From contig CAKZHP010000045.1 in NCBI GenBank assembly GCA_936924635.1, positions 1-62,487 of the forward strand: 62,487 bases of DNA, in the 5' to 3' direction. Made by a program: the position numbers and the translations under genes. This stretch comes from an uncultured Propionibacteriaceae bacterium. GTDB taxonomy: Bacteria; Actinomycetota; Actinomycetes; Propionibacteriales; Propionibacteriaceae. The number at the start of each line of letters is the position of its first letter. Position 1 is the first letter of the stretch. Shown one piece after another: positions 28,001-36,604 of the stretch. Under the pieces are notes generated by a model, which did not search any database, was not told the DNA's origin, and worked only from the letters and a program-made list of their open reading frames with translations.

Positions 28001-28236
28001 GTGAGATGGGGATGGGTTCTGGGCGGGGTGACGTTGGCAAGTGCTGCGAGGCTGGCGCCGACGCTCGCCCGTCAGCTGCGCGCGGTGGCCCGCGTGGACC
28101 GGCAGTTCTGGTCGCCCCTCACGCTCATCCCGCTGCCGGTGCCCGCCCTGGCGCGGCTGTGCCGGCTGCGCACCCGCCCGTCGCACTCCTTCGGCGATGG
28201 CGTACGAGGCCGCCGGGGGACCGTGCCTTCCAGCAG
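28001..28236 (+). pseudogene. Remnant of a membrane-associated gene, truncated near tRNA-Leu
   Basis: GTG 28001 follows a TAGCCT -10 box by 7 nt, so the promoter and start look genuine. The protein opens RWGWVLGGVTLASAARLAPT and has a second hydrophobic patch, SPLTLIPLPVPALARL. Sense fades after about residue 65. The frame then runs on through AT-richer DNA into the complement of the tRNA, which cannot be coding. I read it as the 5' stub of a gene whose remainder was lost. Family unknown. Confidence 0.4.
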
Positions 28237-28402
28237 GCCCCAAGTCAGTTGTCACCTACCCATGCAGCAGTCCCATGACGTCATCATCACCGAGACATTC
28301 ACCGGCGAATCATTCACGAAGTCACCATCGGCACCACCGGTGACCACCAACCGCTCGGCAGCAAACCAAGACCACCCAATACCCACCCAAAACGTAAACA
28401 AA

Positions 28403-28435
28403 GTCCCGGGACATCCGTCAACGATGTCCCGGGAC
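28403..28435 (-). terminator. Intrinsic terminator of tRNA-Leu
   Basis: GTCCCGGGACATC and GATGTCCCGGGAC form a perfect 13-bp stem with a 7-nt loop. On the minus strand it is followed by a T-rich tract (TTTGTTTACGTTTT), an unusually classical terminator for this genome. Confidence 0.85.
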
Positions 28436-28445
28436 TTCACAGTGC

Positions 28446-28531
28446 TGGTGCGCGAGAGAGGAGTTGAACCTCCACGTCCTTTCGGACACACGGACCTGAA
28501 CCGTGCGCGTCTGCCATTCCGCCACTCGCGC
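28446..28531 (-). tRNA. tRNA-Leu (anticodon CAG), CCA encoded
   Basis: Read on the minus strand from 28531, the acceptor stem GCGCGAG pairs with CTCGCGC at the 3' end. The D-loop region is TGGCGGAATGGCAGACGC. The anticodon stem-loop GCACGGTTCAGGTCCGTG presents CAG. A long variable arm (GTCCGAAAGGACGT) marks a class II leucine tRNA. The T arm is GAGGTTCAACTCCTC. Discriminator A and an encoded CCA end at 28446. It reads CUG, a major Leu codon in this GC-rich genome. Confidence 0.95.
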
Positions 28532-28733
28532 ATGACCGGTCACCCGGCCAGCCAGAGGAGGCTACCACAGCGCCGCCTCCGGCTGCCACGACGCCAGGCG
28601 CACCGTTCCGCGCCGCGCACGCCATTCACGGCTCCAGGGTGATGGATGGCGGTGCGTCCGGAGCCCAAGCGGCGAGGTACGGTCTTGCCGGACGGCAGGA
28701 CCTGCCGATCCGTGCCGGTGCGAGGATGACGCC

Positions 28734-28979
28734 ATGGCCGATCAGACTCCCGACCCCCTGGACCTCGCCGACGAGGATCTCGACATCTCGCCCGCGGAGG
28801 CCGCAGCGCTGCAGGCTCAGCTGGAGGAGCTGATGGCAACCATCGCCGCCGACCGCCGACGGTTCGGTGAGCGGGTGCTCGCACTCCTCGAGCACCAGCT
28901 CTCCGAGGCGCCGGACGACGAGAGCCGCGCGCAGATCCAGGCCGAGATCGACCAGAAGCGCGCCGACCTCGCGAGCTGA
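28734..28979 (+). CDS. Small acidic coiled-coil-like protein
   Basis: The 81-aa protein begins MADQTPDPLDLADEDLD and then forms one long charged helix (AAALQAQLEELMATIAADRR and on to AEIDQKRADLAS). It is strongly acidic, with no cysteines and no membrane segment. The GAGGAT at 28722 sits 6 nt before the ATG, and could be a -10 box or a weak SD. The family is not recognised. Coding potential is supported by GC-rich third positions and a clean start. Confidence 0.6.
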   Translation: MADQTPDPLDLADEDLDISPAEAAALQAQLEELMATIAADRRRFGERVLALLEHQLSEAPDDESRAQIQAEIDQKRADLAS

Positions 28980-29160
28980 CGGCACGGGAAGCACCCCAGG
29001 CAGGCACCGGCACGGTCGTCAGCGCGTGGCCGGCGGCTTCGCACCAGAGTCCCGGAGCCCTGCGGCTTGGCCTCGCTCCGCTCGGCCCGCCAGGACTCGA
29101 CTCGGACCCCCTTCGCAAGCTCAGGGGCACCTCGCTCGACGACCGGGCGCCGACCGGCCC

Positions 29161-32007
29161 CTACTTCTCCGGTGCGGTCACGATCAGGTGGGCGACCAGG
29201 GCGGTCCAGCCGGTCTGGTGGGAGGCGCCCAAGCCTCGTCCGGTGTCGCCGTGGAAGTGCTCGCTGAACGTGGGGTGGTCCCACAGCGGGCCGGTCGGTG
29301 TCCCGTGCTGGTCGCTGGGGCGCTTGCCGTCCGCATCGGGGCGGAACAGCGAGACCAGCCGGTCCCGGACGGTGGCGGTGGCCGTCGTCAGCGACACCGC
29401 CTCCTCGCCGCCCCCGAACGGGATCTCGACCCGCAGGTCGCGGCAGAGCCCCTGGGCGTACGTCTCCAGCGCGTCGATCAGCAGCACGTTGATCGGCATC
29501 CAGATCGGGCCGCGCCAGTTCGAGTTGCCGCCGAACATGTGGGAGGTGGACTCCCCCGGGTCGTACGAGATGCTCATCTCGGTGTCGAGCAGGTTGAACG
29601 ACCAGCCGTCCCGGTACGCCGCCGACAGTGACCGGATCCCGTACGACGACAGGAACTCCGACTCGTCGAACAGCCGCTGCAGGATCTTCTCCAGGCGCTC
29701 GGGGCGCAGCAGGCTGAGCGTCACGTCGCGCTGCCCCCACTCGGACAGGTCGATCACCGCCTCGGCGTCGCTGGGAACGTTGCGCGAGAGCCAGTGCATC
29801 CGCTCGGTGAACTGGGGCAGCGCCTCGTCGACCCAGTCCGGCAGCGTGGTCACGGCCATGATGGGCAGCAGGCCGACGAGCGACCGTACAGGCACCAGCT
29901 GCGACGACCCGTCGGTCATCGAGACCAGGCTGTCGTGGAAGAAGTCGTCGTCCTCGCTCCACAGCTGCACGTTGGAGTGGCCGAAGTTGTTCAGCGCCCG
30001 GCTGATCGCGACGAACCGCTCCAGGAACAGGGTGCACAGGTCGTCCCAGGCGGGGTCGAGCCGCGCCAGCTCCAGCGAGATGTGCAGCATCGAGAGGCAG
30101 TAGAACGCCATCCAGCTGGTGGCATCAGACTGCTCCAGCCGGTACCCCGCCGGCACCTGCCGGGAGCGGTCGAAGACGCCGATGTTGTCCATGCCGAGGA
30201 AGCCGCCCTCGAACAGGTTGGACTCGTCCTCGTCCTTGCGGTTCACCCAGCGCGTGAAGTTGATGAGCAGCTTGGTGAACACGCGCACCAGGAACTCGCG
30301 GTCCCAGCCACCCTCGAGCGCGAACACCTGCCATACGGCCCAGGCGTGCACGGGCGGGTTGACGTCGTCGAACGCCCACTCGTACGCGGGGAGTGCCCCG
30401 CTCGGGTGCTGCGTCCACTCGCGGCACATCAGCAGCAGCTGGTTCTTCGCGAACGCCGGGTCGACGTGGGCCAGCGCCACGCAGTGGAACGCCAGGTCCC
30501 ACGACGCGAACCACGGGAACTCCCACTCGTCGGGCATCGAGATCACGTCGGCGAGGTAGAGGTGGCGCCAGTCGGCGTTGCGCGCGTTCGCCCGGTTGCG
30601 CTCCGGCGGCGACGGGACGGCGGGGTCGCCCTCCAGCCACCGCTGCACCGCGTACCGGTAGTGCTGCTTGCCCCACGCCAGCCCGGCGAACGCACGGCGC
30701 GCGGTGAGGCGGTCGTCGTCGCTGGTCGCCGCGGGGATGACGTGGTCGAAGAACGCGTCGGCGTCGCGCCGGCGCTGGTCGACGGTGGCGGCGAACCCCT
30801 TGCCGAAGGGCCGCTTCACGGGGATGCCCTCGTGCAGCCGGAGGCGTACGGACACCGTCTCGCCCGGCCCGACCGCGTCGAAGTGGTAGCGGAAGCCGAC
30901 CTTGGTGCCGGTCTGCTCGGGGTTCACCTGGGAGCGGTCGCCGTGCACGATCGCGGTGTCCAGGCCGTTCTTCGGGTACGGGGAGCGGTTCTCGCCACTG
31001 CCCCAGATGGCGACCGCGTCGGTGTCGTTGTCGCAGAACAACAGCTCCGGCTCGCCCTCGCCGACCAGCACGTAGTCGCCCAGAAAGCCGTGGCTCGCCT
31101 TCACGCCCTCGGCGTTCACGGGCAGCTCGTCAGGGGTGAGCCGCCGGATCGTCGGCACCCGGTCGTCGAGCCCCCAGGCCCAGGTGTTGCGGAACCAGAG
31201 CTGCGGCACCAGGTCGAGCGGCGCCGCCTCGGGGCCGTGGTTGGTGGCCTCGATCGTGACGCAGATGTCCTCCGGCCCGGCCTTGGCATGGGTGACGACG
31301 ACGTCGAAGAACCGGTCCTCGTCGAAGACCCCCGTCTCCCCGAGCTCGTACTCGAGGTCGGTCAGCCCACGCTCGGCGTTGACGCGGCGCAGCTCCTCGT
31401 ACGGGAACGCGGCCTGCGGGTAGCGGTAGAGCAGCTGCGCCCAGGAGTGGGTGGGGGTGGCGTCGAGGTGCCACCAGTAGTCCTTGACGTCCTCGCCGTG
31501 GTTGCCCTCGGGGTTGCTGAGCCCGAACCAGCGCTCCTTGAGGCGGTCGTCCTGGCCGTTCCACAGGGCGAGGGAGAAGTTGAGGAACCCATAGCGGTCG
31601 CAGAGGCCGGCGATGCCGTCGTCACCCCAGCGGTACGCGCGGCGGTGGGCGTCGTCGAAGGGGAAGTACGACCAGGCGTCGCCGTCGGCGGAGTAGTCCT
31701 CGCGTACGGTGCCCCACTGGCGGGCGGCGACGTAGGGGCCCCACAGCCGCCAGGGGTCGGAGTCCGTGGGCGACTCGGCCAGCCGAGCATGCTCCGGGGT
31801 GGGGGCCTGCTCGGCGTCCGGCTTCTCGCGGCGCTCCTCGAGGCCGCCGTGGTGGTGCGACGCGTCCAGGTCGTCGTCGCGATCAGCGATCTCGCGGCGG
31901 TGCTCGATCGAGTCCTCCTGACCGCCGCCCTCCTCACCGAGCGGTAGGTCGTTCGGCCCATCAGGGCGGGGTGTCGACTCGTTGTCTGACGGGGTGCTCG
32001 TGGGCAT
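29161..32007 (-). CDS. GH63-like glucosidase (MGH1-type glycoside hydrolase)
   Basis: The 948-aa protein has a Glu/Asp/His-rich N-terminal 85 residues, then a beta domain from DPWRLWGPYVAARQWGTVRE. A large (alpha/alpha)6 barrel follows, of the kind found in glucosidase family GH63 and mannosylglycerate hydrolases. Barrel landmarks are FPWFASWDLAFHCVALAH, YEWAFDDVNPPVHAWA, GFLGMDNIGVFDRS and NSNWRGPIWMPINVLLIDAL. These include the acidic residues expected for an inverting hydrolase. No signal peptide is present, so it acts in the cytoplasm on an alpha-glucoside such as glucosylglycerate or a trehalose relative. The substrate is inference. GGAGG precedes ATG 32007. Confidence 0.85.
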   Translation of the reverse strand: MPTSTPSDNESTPRPDGPNDLPLGEEGGGQEDSIEHRREIADRDDDLDASHHHGGLEERREKPDAEQAPTPEHARLAESPTDSDPWRLWGPYVAARQWGTVREDYSADGDAWSYFPFDDAHRRAYRWGDDGIAGLCDRYGFLNFSLALWNGQDDRLKERWFGLSNPEGNHGEDVKDYWWHLDATPTHSWAQLLYRYPQAAFPYEELRRVNAERGLTDLEYELGETGVFDEDRFFDVVVTHAKAGPEDICVTIEATNHGPEAAPLDLVPQLWFRNTWAWGLDDRVPTIRRLTPDELPVNAEGVKASHGFLGDYVLVGEGEPELLFCDNDTDAVAIWGSGENRSPYPKNGLDTAIVHGDRSQVNPEQTGTKVGFRYHFDAVGPGETVSVRLRLHEGIPVKRPFGKGFAATVDQRRRDADAFFDHVIPAATSDDDRLTARRAFAGLAWGKQHYRYAVQRWLEGDPAVPSPPERNRANARNADWRHLYLADVISMPDEWEFPWFASWDLAFHCVALAHVDPAFAKNQLLLMCREWTQHPSGALPAYEWAFDDVNPPVHAWAVWQVFALEGGWDREFLVRVFTKLLINFTRWVNRKDEDESNLFEGGFLGMDNIGVFDRSRQVPAGYRLEQSDATSWMAFYCLSMLHISLELARLDPAWDDLCTLFLERFVAISRALNNFGHSNVQLWSEDDDFFHDSLVSMTDGSSQLVPVRSLVGLLPIMAVTTLPDWVDEALPQFTERMHWLSRNVPSDAEAVIDLSEWGQRDVTLSLLRPERLEKILQRLFDESEFLSSYGIRSLSAAYRDGWSFNLLDTEMSISYDPGESTSHMFGGNSNWRGPIWMPINVLLIDALETYAQGLCRDLRVEIPFGGGEEAVSLTTATATVRDRLVSLFRPDADGKRPSDQHGTPTGPLWDHPTFSEHFHGDTGRGLGASHQTGWTALVAHLIVTAPEK

Positions 32008-32080
32008 GCTGACCTCCTGCGTTCACCCTAGGGTGGGCGCTGGGCGTACGGGCTCCTACAGGGGTGGTGGGCGTGAGGTT

Positions 32081-32169
32081 CCGGTGACCTGCATCTTCTG
32101 GTCGCTGACGGACCGACGTGCCACATGTGGCACGTGGTACGCGCACGAGCCAGAAGATGCAGGTGACGG
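32081..32169. repeat. Dispersed palindrome family A, copy 2
   Basis: ACCTGCATCTTCTGG (32087-32101) and CCAGAAGATGCAGGT (32150-32164) are perfect arms bounding 78 bp. The centre is itself a perfect 20-bp palindrome, ACGTGCCACATGTGGCACGT (32116-32135). It lies between the divergent GH63-like and P450 genes, inside the region that must carry both promoters. Confidence 0.92.
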
Positions 32170-32223
32170 CTCTCGTCGGGTCTCGGCAGCACGACCCCGT
32201 ACGCACCGTGACAGCATGGACGG

Positions 32224-33450
32224 ATGGACCTGACCGTCACGCGTGAAGCCGGGACCGACCGCAAGATCACGCAGCCGGGCGAGCGGCACGACCCGCCGTA
32301 CGAGTGGGTGCACGACGGACGCGAGAACGTGCTCGTCGTGCGCTCGCTGCCGCTGGCGCGCGCGGTGCTGCGGCTGCAGGACTCGACGCGGCAGAGCGGG
32401 TTCCTCGGCGACCACATCACGATGGAGTCGGCGCCGATCCTTTACCAGGAGGGCACCCAGCACCGCGAGCAGCGCGGCGCCACCGGGCGCTTCTTCGCCC
32501 CGAAGGTGGTGAGCCGCGACTACGGGGAGCTGATCGATGCGTACGTGTCGGAGGCGATCGACCGGGTGCGCACGGAGCGTACGGTCGACGTGGACGACCT
32601 CTCGCTGTCGCTGGCTGTCGCCGTGGCCGCGAAGGTCGTGGGGCTGACCAGCAGCAGCACGCGCGGGATGGCAAGGCGGCTGGACAGGTTCTTCGAGCAG
32701 GACATGGACGCCGCCACGCGCTCCTCGGCGTCGGCGTGGGTACACCGGGCGCGCAGCCTCGCGACGATGACCGCGTTCTTCGTCGCCGACGTACGGCCCG
32801 CGATCCGCTCCCGGCGGTTGGCGCCGCGGGCGGACGTGATCTCGCACCTGATCTCGAAGGGGTACAGCGACCAGGCGATCCTCACCGAGTGCCTGACGTA
32901 CGCCGCCGCAGGGATGGCCACGACGCGCGAGTTCATCTCCGTGGCGACGTGGCACATGCTGGAGCGGCCTGACGTACGAGCGGCCTACCTGGCCGGGGAC
33001 GTTGCTGAGCGGCGATCGATCCTGGCGGAGATCCTCCGGCTGGAGCCGGTCGTGGGGCACCTGCTACGGCGTACGACCCGGGAGGTGGTGATCGAGCACG
33101 GCGACGAGACTCTCGTGGTGCCGGCGGGGGCGAGGATCGACGTACAGGTGCGGTCGGTGAACGTGGATGCTGACCTGTACGGATCCGATGCCGGCTGCCT
33201 CTCGGCGTCACGCGAGGTCGCGCCCAGGACGCCCCGCCACGGCATGTCGTTCGGCGACGGCAACCACTCCTGTCCCGGCGAGCACCTGGCGATGGAGGAG
33301 TCCGACGCGTTCCTGCAGCGGCTGCTGGCGCTCGACATCCGCGTGGTGAGGCCCCCGAGGGTGAAGCTCGTCGAGGTGATCGCCGCGTACGAGCTGCGGG
33401 GCTTCACGATCGCCGGGACCGGCCGCCTCTGGGAACCTGTCGCTGGTTGA
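32224..33450 (+). CDS. Cytochrome P450
   Basis: The 408-aa soluble bacterial P450 has the I-helix oxygen-activation motif as AAAGMATTREFIS. The K-helix ExxR is in EILRLEP. The haem-binding loop is MSFGDGNHSCPGEHLA, with Cys350 as the axial thiolate. The I-helix has Thr-Thr in place of the usual Asp/Glu-Thr pair. The protein is slightly atypical after the K-helix (CLSASREVAP). No ferredoxin or reductase gene is adjacent, so it must use redox partners encoded elsewhere. Its stop codon TGA lies inside the start of a family D repeat (GCTGGTTGAGCG), so the repeat provides the end of the protein. Confidence 0.92.
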   Translation: MDLTVTREAGTDRKITQPGERHDPPYEWVHDGRENVLVVRSLPLARAVLRLQDSTRQSGFLGDHITMESAPILYQEGTQHREQRGATGRFFAPKVVSRDYGELIDAYVSEAIDRVRTERTVDVDDLSLSLAVAVAAKVVGLTSSSTRGMARRLDRFFEQDMDAATRSSASAWVHRARSLATMTAFFVADVRPAIRSRRLAPRADVISHLISKGYSDQAILTECLTYAAAGMATTREFISVATWHMLERPDVRAAYLAGDVAERRSILAEILRLEPVVGHLLRRTTREVVIEHGDETLVVPAGARIDVQVRSVNVDADLYGSDAGCLSASREVAPRTPRHGMSFGDGNHSCPGEHLAMEESDAFLQRLLALDIRVVRPPRVKLVEVIAAYELRGFTIAGTGRLWEPVAG

Positions 33451-33618
33451 GCGAGGAGGGCCCGAGCGTGCGAGGGTCGTCCGAGTCGAAGCCCGACCTG
33501 ACCGAGCGGCAGCGAGGGCAGGGCGTCAGGTGGCCAGTGCTCACGTCGCTCCGCTCATGCGCCCCGGTTTCGACTTGGCTCCGCCTCGCACGCTCGGCAG
33601 AGACTCACCCAACAACCG
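33442..33618. repeat. Dispersed repeat family D, most complete copy
   Basis: The left part reads CGCTGGTTGAGCGAGGAGG, then GTCCGAGTCGAAGCCCGACC and GACCGAGCGGCAGCGAGGGC. The right part (33541-33618) reads TCACGTCGCTCCGCTC, GGTTTCGACTTGGCTCCGCC and CTCGGCAGAGACTCACCC. Left parts recur at 44016 and 48684, and right parts at 48551 and 48854. The two halves together resemble a long imperfect inverted structure. Confidence 0.75.
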
Positions 33619-33637
33619 AAGAGGACCGGCGGAGTGT

Positions 33638-34609
33638 TCAGCCCTCCTGGTGGGCCTTCCGGGCCGACCAGGCGGAGGCGACCATGTCGTCGATCTCGTA
33701 CCGGTTCTGCCAGTCCAGGTCGGCTGCGGCCGCCGCCGCGTCGGCGACGATGCGGGCGGGGTCGCCCGGGCGGCGCGGATTGAGCTCCGGCTCGAAGTCG
33801 ATGCCGGTGACCCGGGCCATCGCATCCATGATCTGGCGCACAGAGAGGCCGTCGCCGGAGCCCAGGTTGTACACGGGGCGCAGCTCCCGCCCCTTGGCCA
33901 GCGCCTTCGCCGCCGCCACGTGGCTGTGGGCGAGGTCGGCGACGTGCACGTAGTCCCGCACGCAGGTGCCGTCAGGCGTCGGGTAGTCGTCGCCGTTGAT
34001 GCGCGGCGTCTTCCCCGCCAGCAAGGCCTCGATCACCAGGGGGAACAGGTTGTGGGGCGAGGAGTCGTACACGTCGTCAGACCCCGACCCGACCACGTTG
34101 AAGTAGCGCAGCGACACGTGCCGGAACCCCTCGGCGGCCTTCGCCTGGTCAGCCAGCAGCCACTCCCCGATCAGCTTCGACTCCCCGTACGGCGACTCCG
34201 GGCCGGTCGGCGTCTCCTCGGTGACCAGGTCGGTGTCCGGCGTGCCGTACACCGCCGCGCTCGACGAGAACACCACCCGCGTCACCTCCGCCTGCTGCAT
34301 CGCCTCCAGCACATGAGCGGTGCCGGTGACGTTCTGCTCGTACGTGTGGAGCGGCCTCGACACCGACACCCCGGCGTACTTGAACCCGGCCACGTGGATC
34401 ACGCCCTCGCAGCCGTGCTCGCGCAGCACCGCCTCGACGGCGTCGGTGTCGAGGATCGACGCCTGCACGAACGGCACACCCTCGGGCACGAACGCTGCGT
34501 GCCCGCTGGAGAGGTCGTCGATCACCACGGGTCCCATGCCCTGATCGGCGAGCGCACGCACCACGTGCGCCCCGATGTACCCGGCCCCGCCCGTCACCAA
34601 CCACGTCAT
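33638..34609 (-). CDS. galE: UDP-glucose 4-epimerase
   Basis: This 323-aa extended short-chain dehydrogenase interconverts UDP-glucose and UDP-galactose. It opens WLVTGGAGYIGAHVVRAL. The catalytic SSSAAVYG and Tyr-XXX-Lys YGESKLIGE are present, with RYFNVVGS and the substrate-binding VRDYVHVADLA. I start at ATG 34609, one nt after the stop of the UDP-glucose pyrophosphorylase gene, with AGGAGG overlapping that stop. The longer frame to 34678 lies within the upstream gene. It is coupled to the upstream gene and divergent from galK. Confidence 0.95.
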   Translation of the reverse strand: MTWLVTGGAGYIGAHVVRALADQGMGPVVIDDLSSGHAAFVPEGVPFVQASILDTDAVEAVLREHGCEGVIHVAGFKYAGVSVSRPLHTYEQNVTGTAHVLEAMQQAEVTRVVFSSSAAVYGTPDTDLVTEETPTGPESPYGESKLIGEWLLADQAKAAEGFRHVSLRYFNVVGSGSDDVYDSSPHNLFPLVIEALLAGKTPRINGDDYPTPDGTCVRDYVHVADLAHSHVAAAKALAKGRELRPVYNLGSGDGLSVRQIMDAMARVTGIDFEPELNPRRPGDPARIVADAAAAAADLDWQNRYEIDDMVASAWSARKAHQEG

Positions 34610-34610
34610 C

Positions 34611-35981
34611 TCAGGCCTCCTCACCCAGCGTCGCCCCCGCCGGCACCTCGCCGCCCTCGGGCCCCAGCACCACATCACCGGTCACGGTCACGCCGGCCCC
34701 GAAGGTCCAGTCCCCCTCGACGGTGAACGTACGAGCCGAGCGCAACGACGGCGCCTCCGGCACACGCGCCTCGAAGTCCGCGATGTTCTTGTACGCCTTG
34801 CCGAGCCTCGCCACCGGCAGCTGCTCGACCGTCGCCCGGGGCACCGAGTCGTCGCCGATCTCGTACACGTCGCTGCGCAGCAGCAGCAGCTCGTTGGTCG
34901 ACTTCACCGGCACGAACCGCGACCGCGGCACCACGATCGCGGTGGCCCCGTCGAAGCACTCGATCGCCGCCCCCATGGCCGACTCCACCTGGTAGACCGC
35001 CGGCGACGACGCATCGGTCGGGTCGACCGTCTTGGCGTTGCGGATCATCGGCAGACCCAGCACCCCACCGCGCTCCGACAAGGTACGACGCAGCGCCTCC
35101 AGGTCGAACCAGAGGTTGTTGGTGCTCGCGTACGGATGCACGGACGCGTCGGTGAAGAACGCCATGTCCTCAGCGCTGGTCTGCGCCGACTCGCGCAGGA
35201 TCAGCCGTCCGTCGGAGCGACGCCGCGCCACGTGCCCGCCCTTGACGTCCATGGCCGTGCGTGGCGTGATCTCGGCGGCGAACGGCGCCCCCGAGCGCGC
35301 GAACCACCCCGCCAGCACCGCACTCGGCGCCGCGCCCAGGTTGTCGGAGTTCGCCACGCAGGCGTAGCGGAAATCCTGCTCCAGCAGGAGATCCAGGATC
35401 CCGGACTCCAGCAGCGTCGGGTAGATGTCACCGTGCCCGGGCGGGCACCACTCCAGGCGCGGGTCGGCCGGCCACTCCACCGGGGTGAGGTCGTCGGCAC
35501 GCAGCTTCGGCTCCTGCGACTGCATCATGTCCAGCGGCAGGCCGTCGACCGCGAGGTCGTACGCGCTCAGGGCCGCCAGCGAGTCGTCGCGGGTGCTGAA
35601 CGAGTGCATGAGGATCAGCGGCAGCCGGACCCCGTACGTCTCTCGCGCCCGCAGCACCTGCCGCGCGATCAGGTCGAGGAACGAGAGCCCGCCGCGCACC
35701 GGCAGCAGCGACTTCGCCTTCGACAGGCCCATGGAGGTGCCGAGCCCCCCGTTGAGCCGGATCACCGCGGTCGCCGCGAGCGCGTCGCGGTCGCCGGCGG
35801 TCTCGCTCAGGTCGTCGAGCCGCGGCAGGTTGCCCACCGGCTCGATGTCGCCCTCCGGGATGAGGCCCGTCGACCCGGCCTCCAGCTGGCGGTAGTAGTC
35901 GGCGAAGATCGCGATGGCGGTCTCGTTCACGCCCGCCGCCCGCATCTTCTGCTCTGCCTGGGTCAACCCCGCATCGCTCAT
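34611..35981 (-). CDS. UTP-glucose/galactose-1-phosphate uridylyltransferase, eukaryotic UDPGP type
   Basis: The 456-aa enzyme belongs to the UDPGP family rather than the bacterial GalU family. The nucleotide loop is LNGGLGTSMGLSKAKSLLPV, and the Gal/Glc-1-P region includes PPGHGDIYPTLLESGILD, FRYACVANSDNLGA, and a late FVPVKSTNELLLLRSD. A C-terminal beta-helix (FTVEGDWTFGAGVTVTGDV) is also present. It makes UDP-sugar from UTP and sugar-1-phosphate. As no galT is present here, it may act on galactose-1-phosphate as well as glucose-1-phosphate, as in bifidobacterial and plant-type routes. That is inference from the locus. It is coupled to galE. Confidence 0.9.
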   Translation of the reverse strand: MSDAGLTQAEQKMRAAGVNETAIAIFADYYRQLEAGSTGLIPEGDIEPVGNLPRLDDLSETAGDRDALAATAVIRLNGGLGTSMGLSKAKSLLPVRGGLSFLDLIARQVLRARETYGVRLPLILMHSFSTRDDSLAALSAYDLAVDGLPLDMMQSQEPKLRADDLTPVEWPADPRLEWCPPGHGDIYPTLLESGILDLLLEQDFRYACVANSDNLGAAPSAVLAGWFARSGAPFAAEITPRTAMDVKGGHVARRRSDGRLILRESAQTSAEDMAFFTDASVHPYASTNNLWFDLEALRRTLSERGGVLGLPMIRNAKTVDPTDASSPAVYQVESAMGAAIECFDGATAIVVPRSRFVPVKSTNELLLLRSDVYEIGDDSVPRATVEQLPVARLGKAYKNIADFEARVPEAPSLRSARTFTVEGDWTFGAGVTVTGDVVLGPEGGEVPAGATLGEEA

Positions 35982-36179
35982 GGCTCGACCCTACTGGCCG
36001 GGCGCTGGCTCAGGCAGCCGTCACAACCCCGAGGTCGCGCGCCGGCTCCGCCGCGGTGCGACATAGACGGGGCAGCGCGGCGAGGAGCACGTACGGGACC
36101 ATCCCGGCCAGCGGGCTCGCGATCATCATCCCGACGGGGAGCACCCAGCGGCGGGTCGCGCACCGCGCCACCAAGGCGA

Positions 36180-36580
36180 CCGCCAGGGTGGGGCCGGCGT
36201 GGTTCCTGGTGCGGCGCGAGTGGCGCAACCTGGCGGTGTCGGTGGGCACCACGCTGGCGATCGCTGCGGTGTCGTACGCGCTCGCGCCGCACCTGTGGGC
36301 CCAGTGGGTCGACTCCTCCTCCAGCATGCGGGTGACTCCACCGGGGCGATCGGGTCCGCGTTCCTGCCGCCGGTCGTGGCGCGTTGGCCGATCGGTATCG
36401 CGCTCGTGGTGTGGGGTGCGTGGAAGGACCGCCGCTGGACGGTGCGGCGGCGATGGTGCTGTGCAGGCCGGTGCTGTGGCTCGGCACGTTGACGCTGCTC
36501 GCGGCGATCCCCCGGCTGCGGGTGTCGCCGGGGCTGAGCCCGTTGCCGGCCCTCTTCTCACGCCGTGCCCGCCCCACCAT
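36180..36580 (+). pseudogene. Decayed GT87/DUF2029-type mannosyltransferase, C-terminal remnant
   Basis: Three reading frames each hold a consecutive piece of one protein. The first is PAWFLVRREWRNLAVSVGTT and on to HLWAQWVDSS (from about 36196). The second is IGSAFLPPVVARWPIGIALV and WGAWKDRRWTV (about 36350-36440). The third is AAMVLCRPVLWLGTLTLLAA and IPRLR (about 36450-36510). In order they match the last helices of GT87 polyprenol-phosphate-mannose-dependent transferases. At least two frameshifts are needed and the N-terminal two thirds are absent. It lies in the gap between the divergent galactose genes. Confidence 0.65.
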
Positions 36581-36604
36581 CGCCGGGGGTGACAGGATTC
36601 CGGC

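Noticed and set aside
28001..28642. Full 213-aa reading of the 28001 frame
   Set aside because: It reads through the complement of tRNA-Leu; only the first ~65 codons look genuine.
29794..31947. 717-aa plus-strand frame across the GH63-like gene
   Set aside because: It is antisense to a recognised glycosidase; composition only.
32116..32135. ACGTGCCACATGTGGCACGT as a dedicated operator for the P450 gene
   Set aside because: It is the centre of repeat family A; the equivalent centre recurs at unrelated genes, so a P450-specific operator is not supported.
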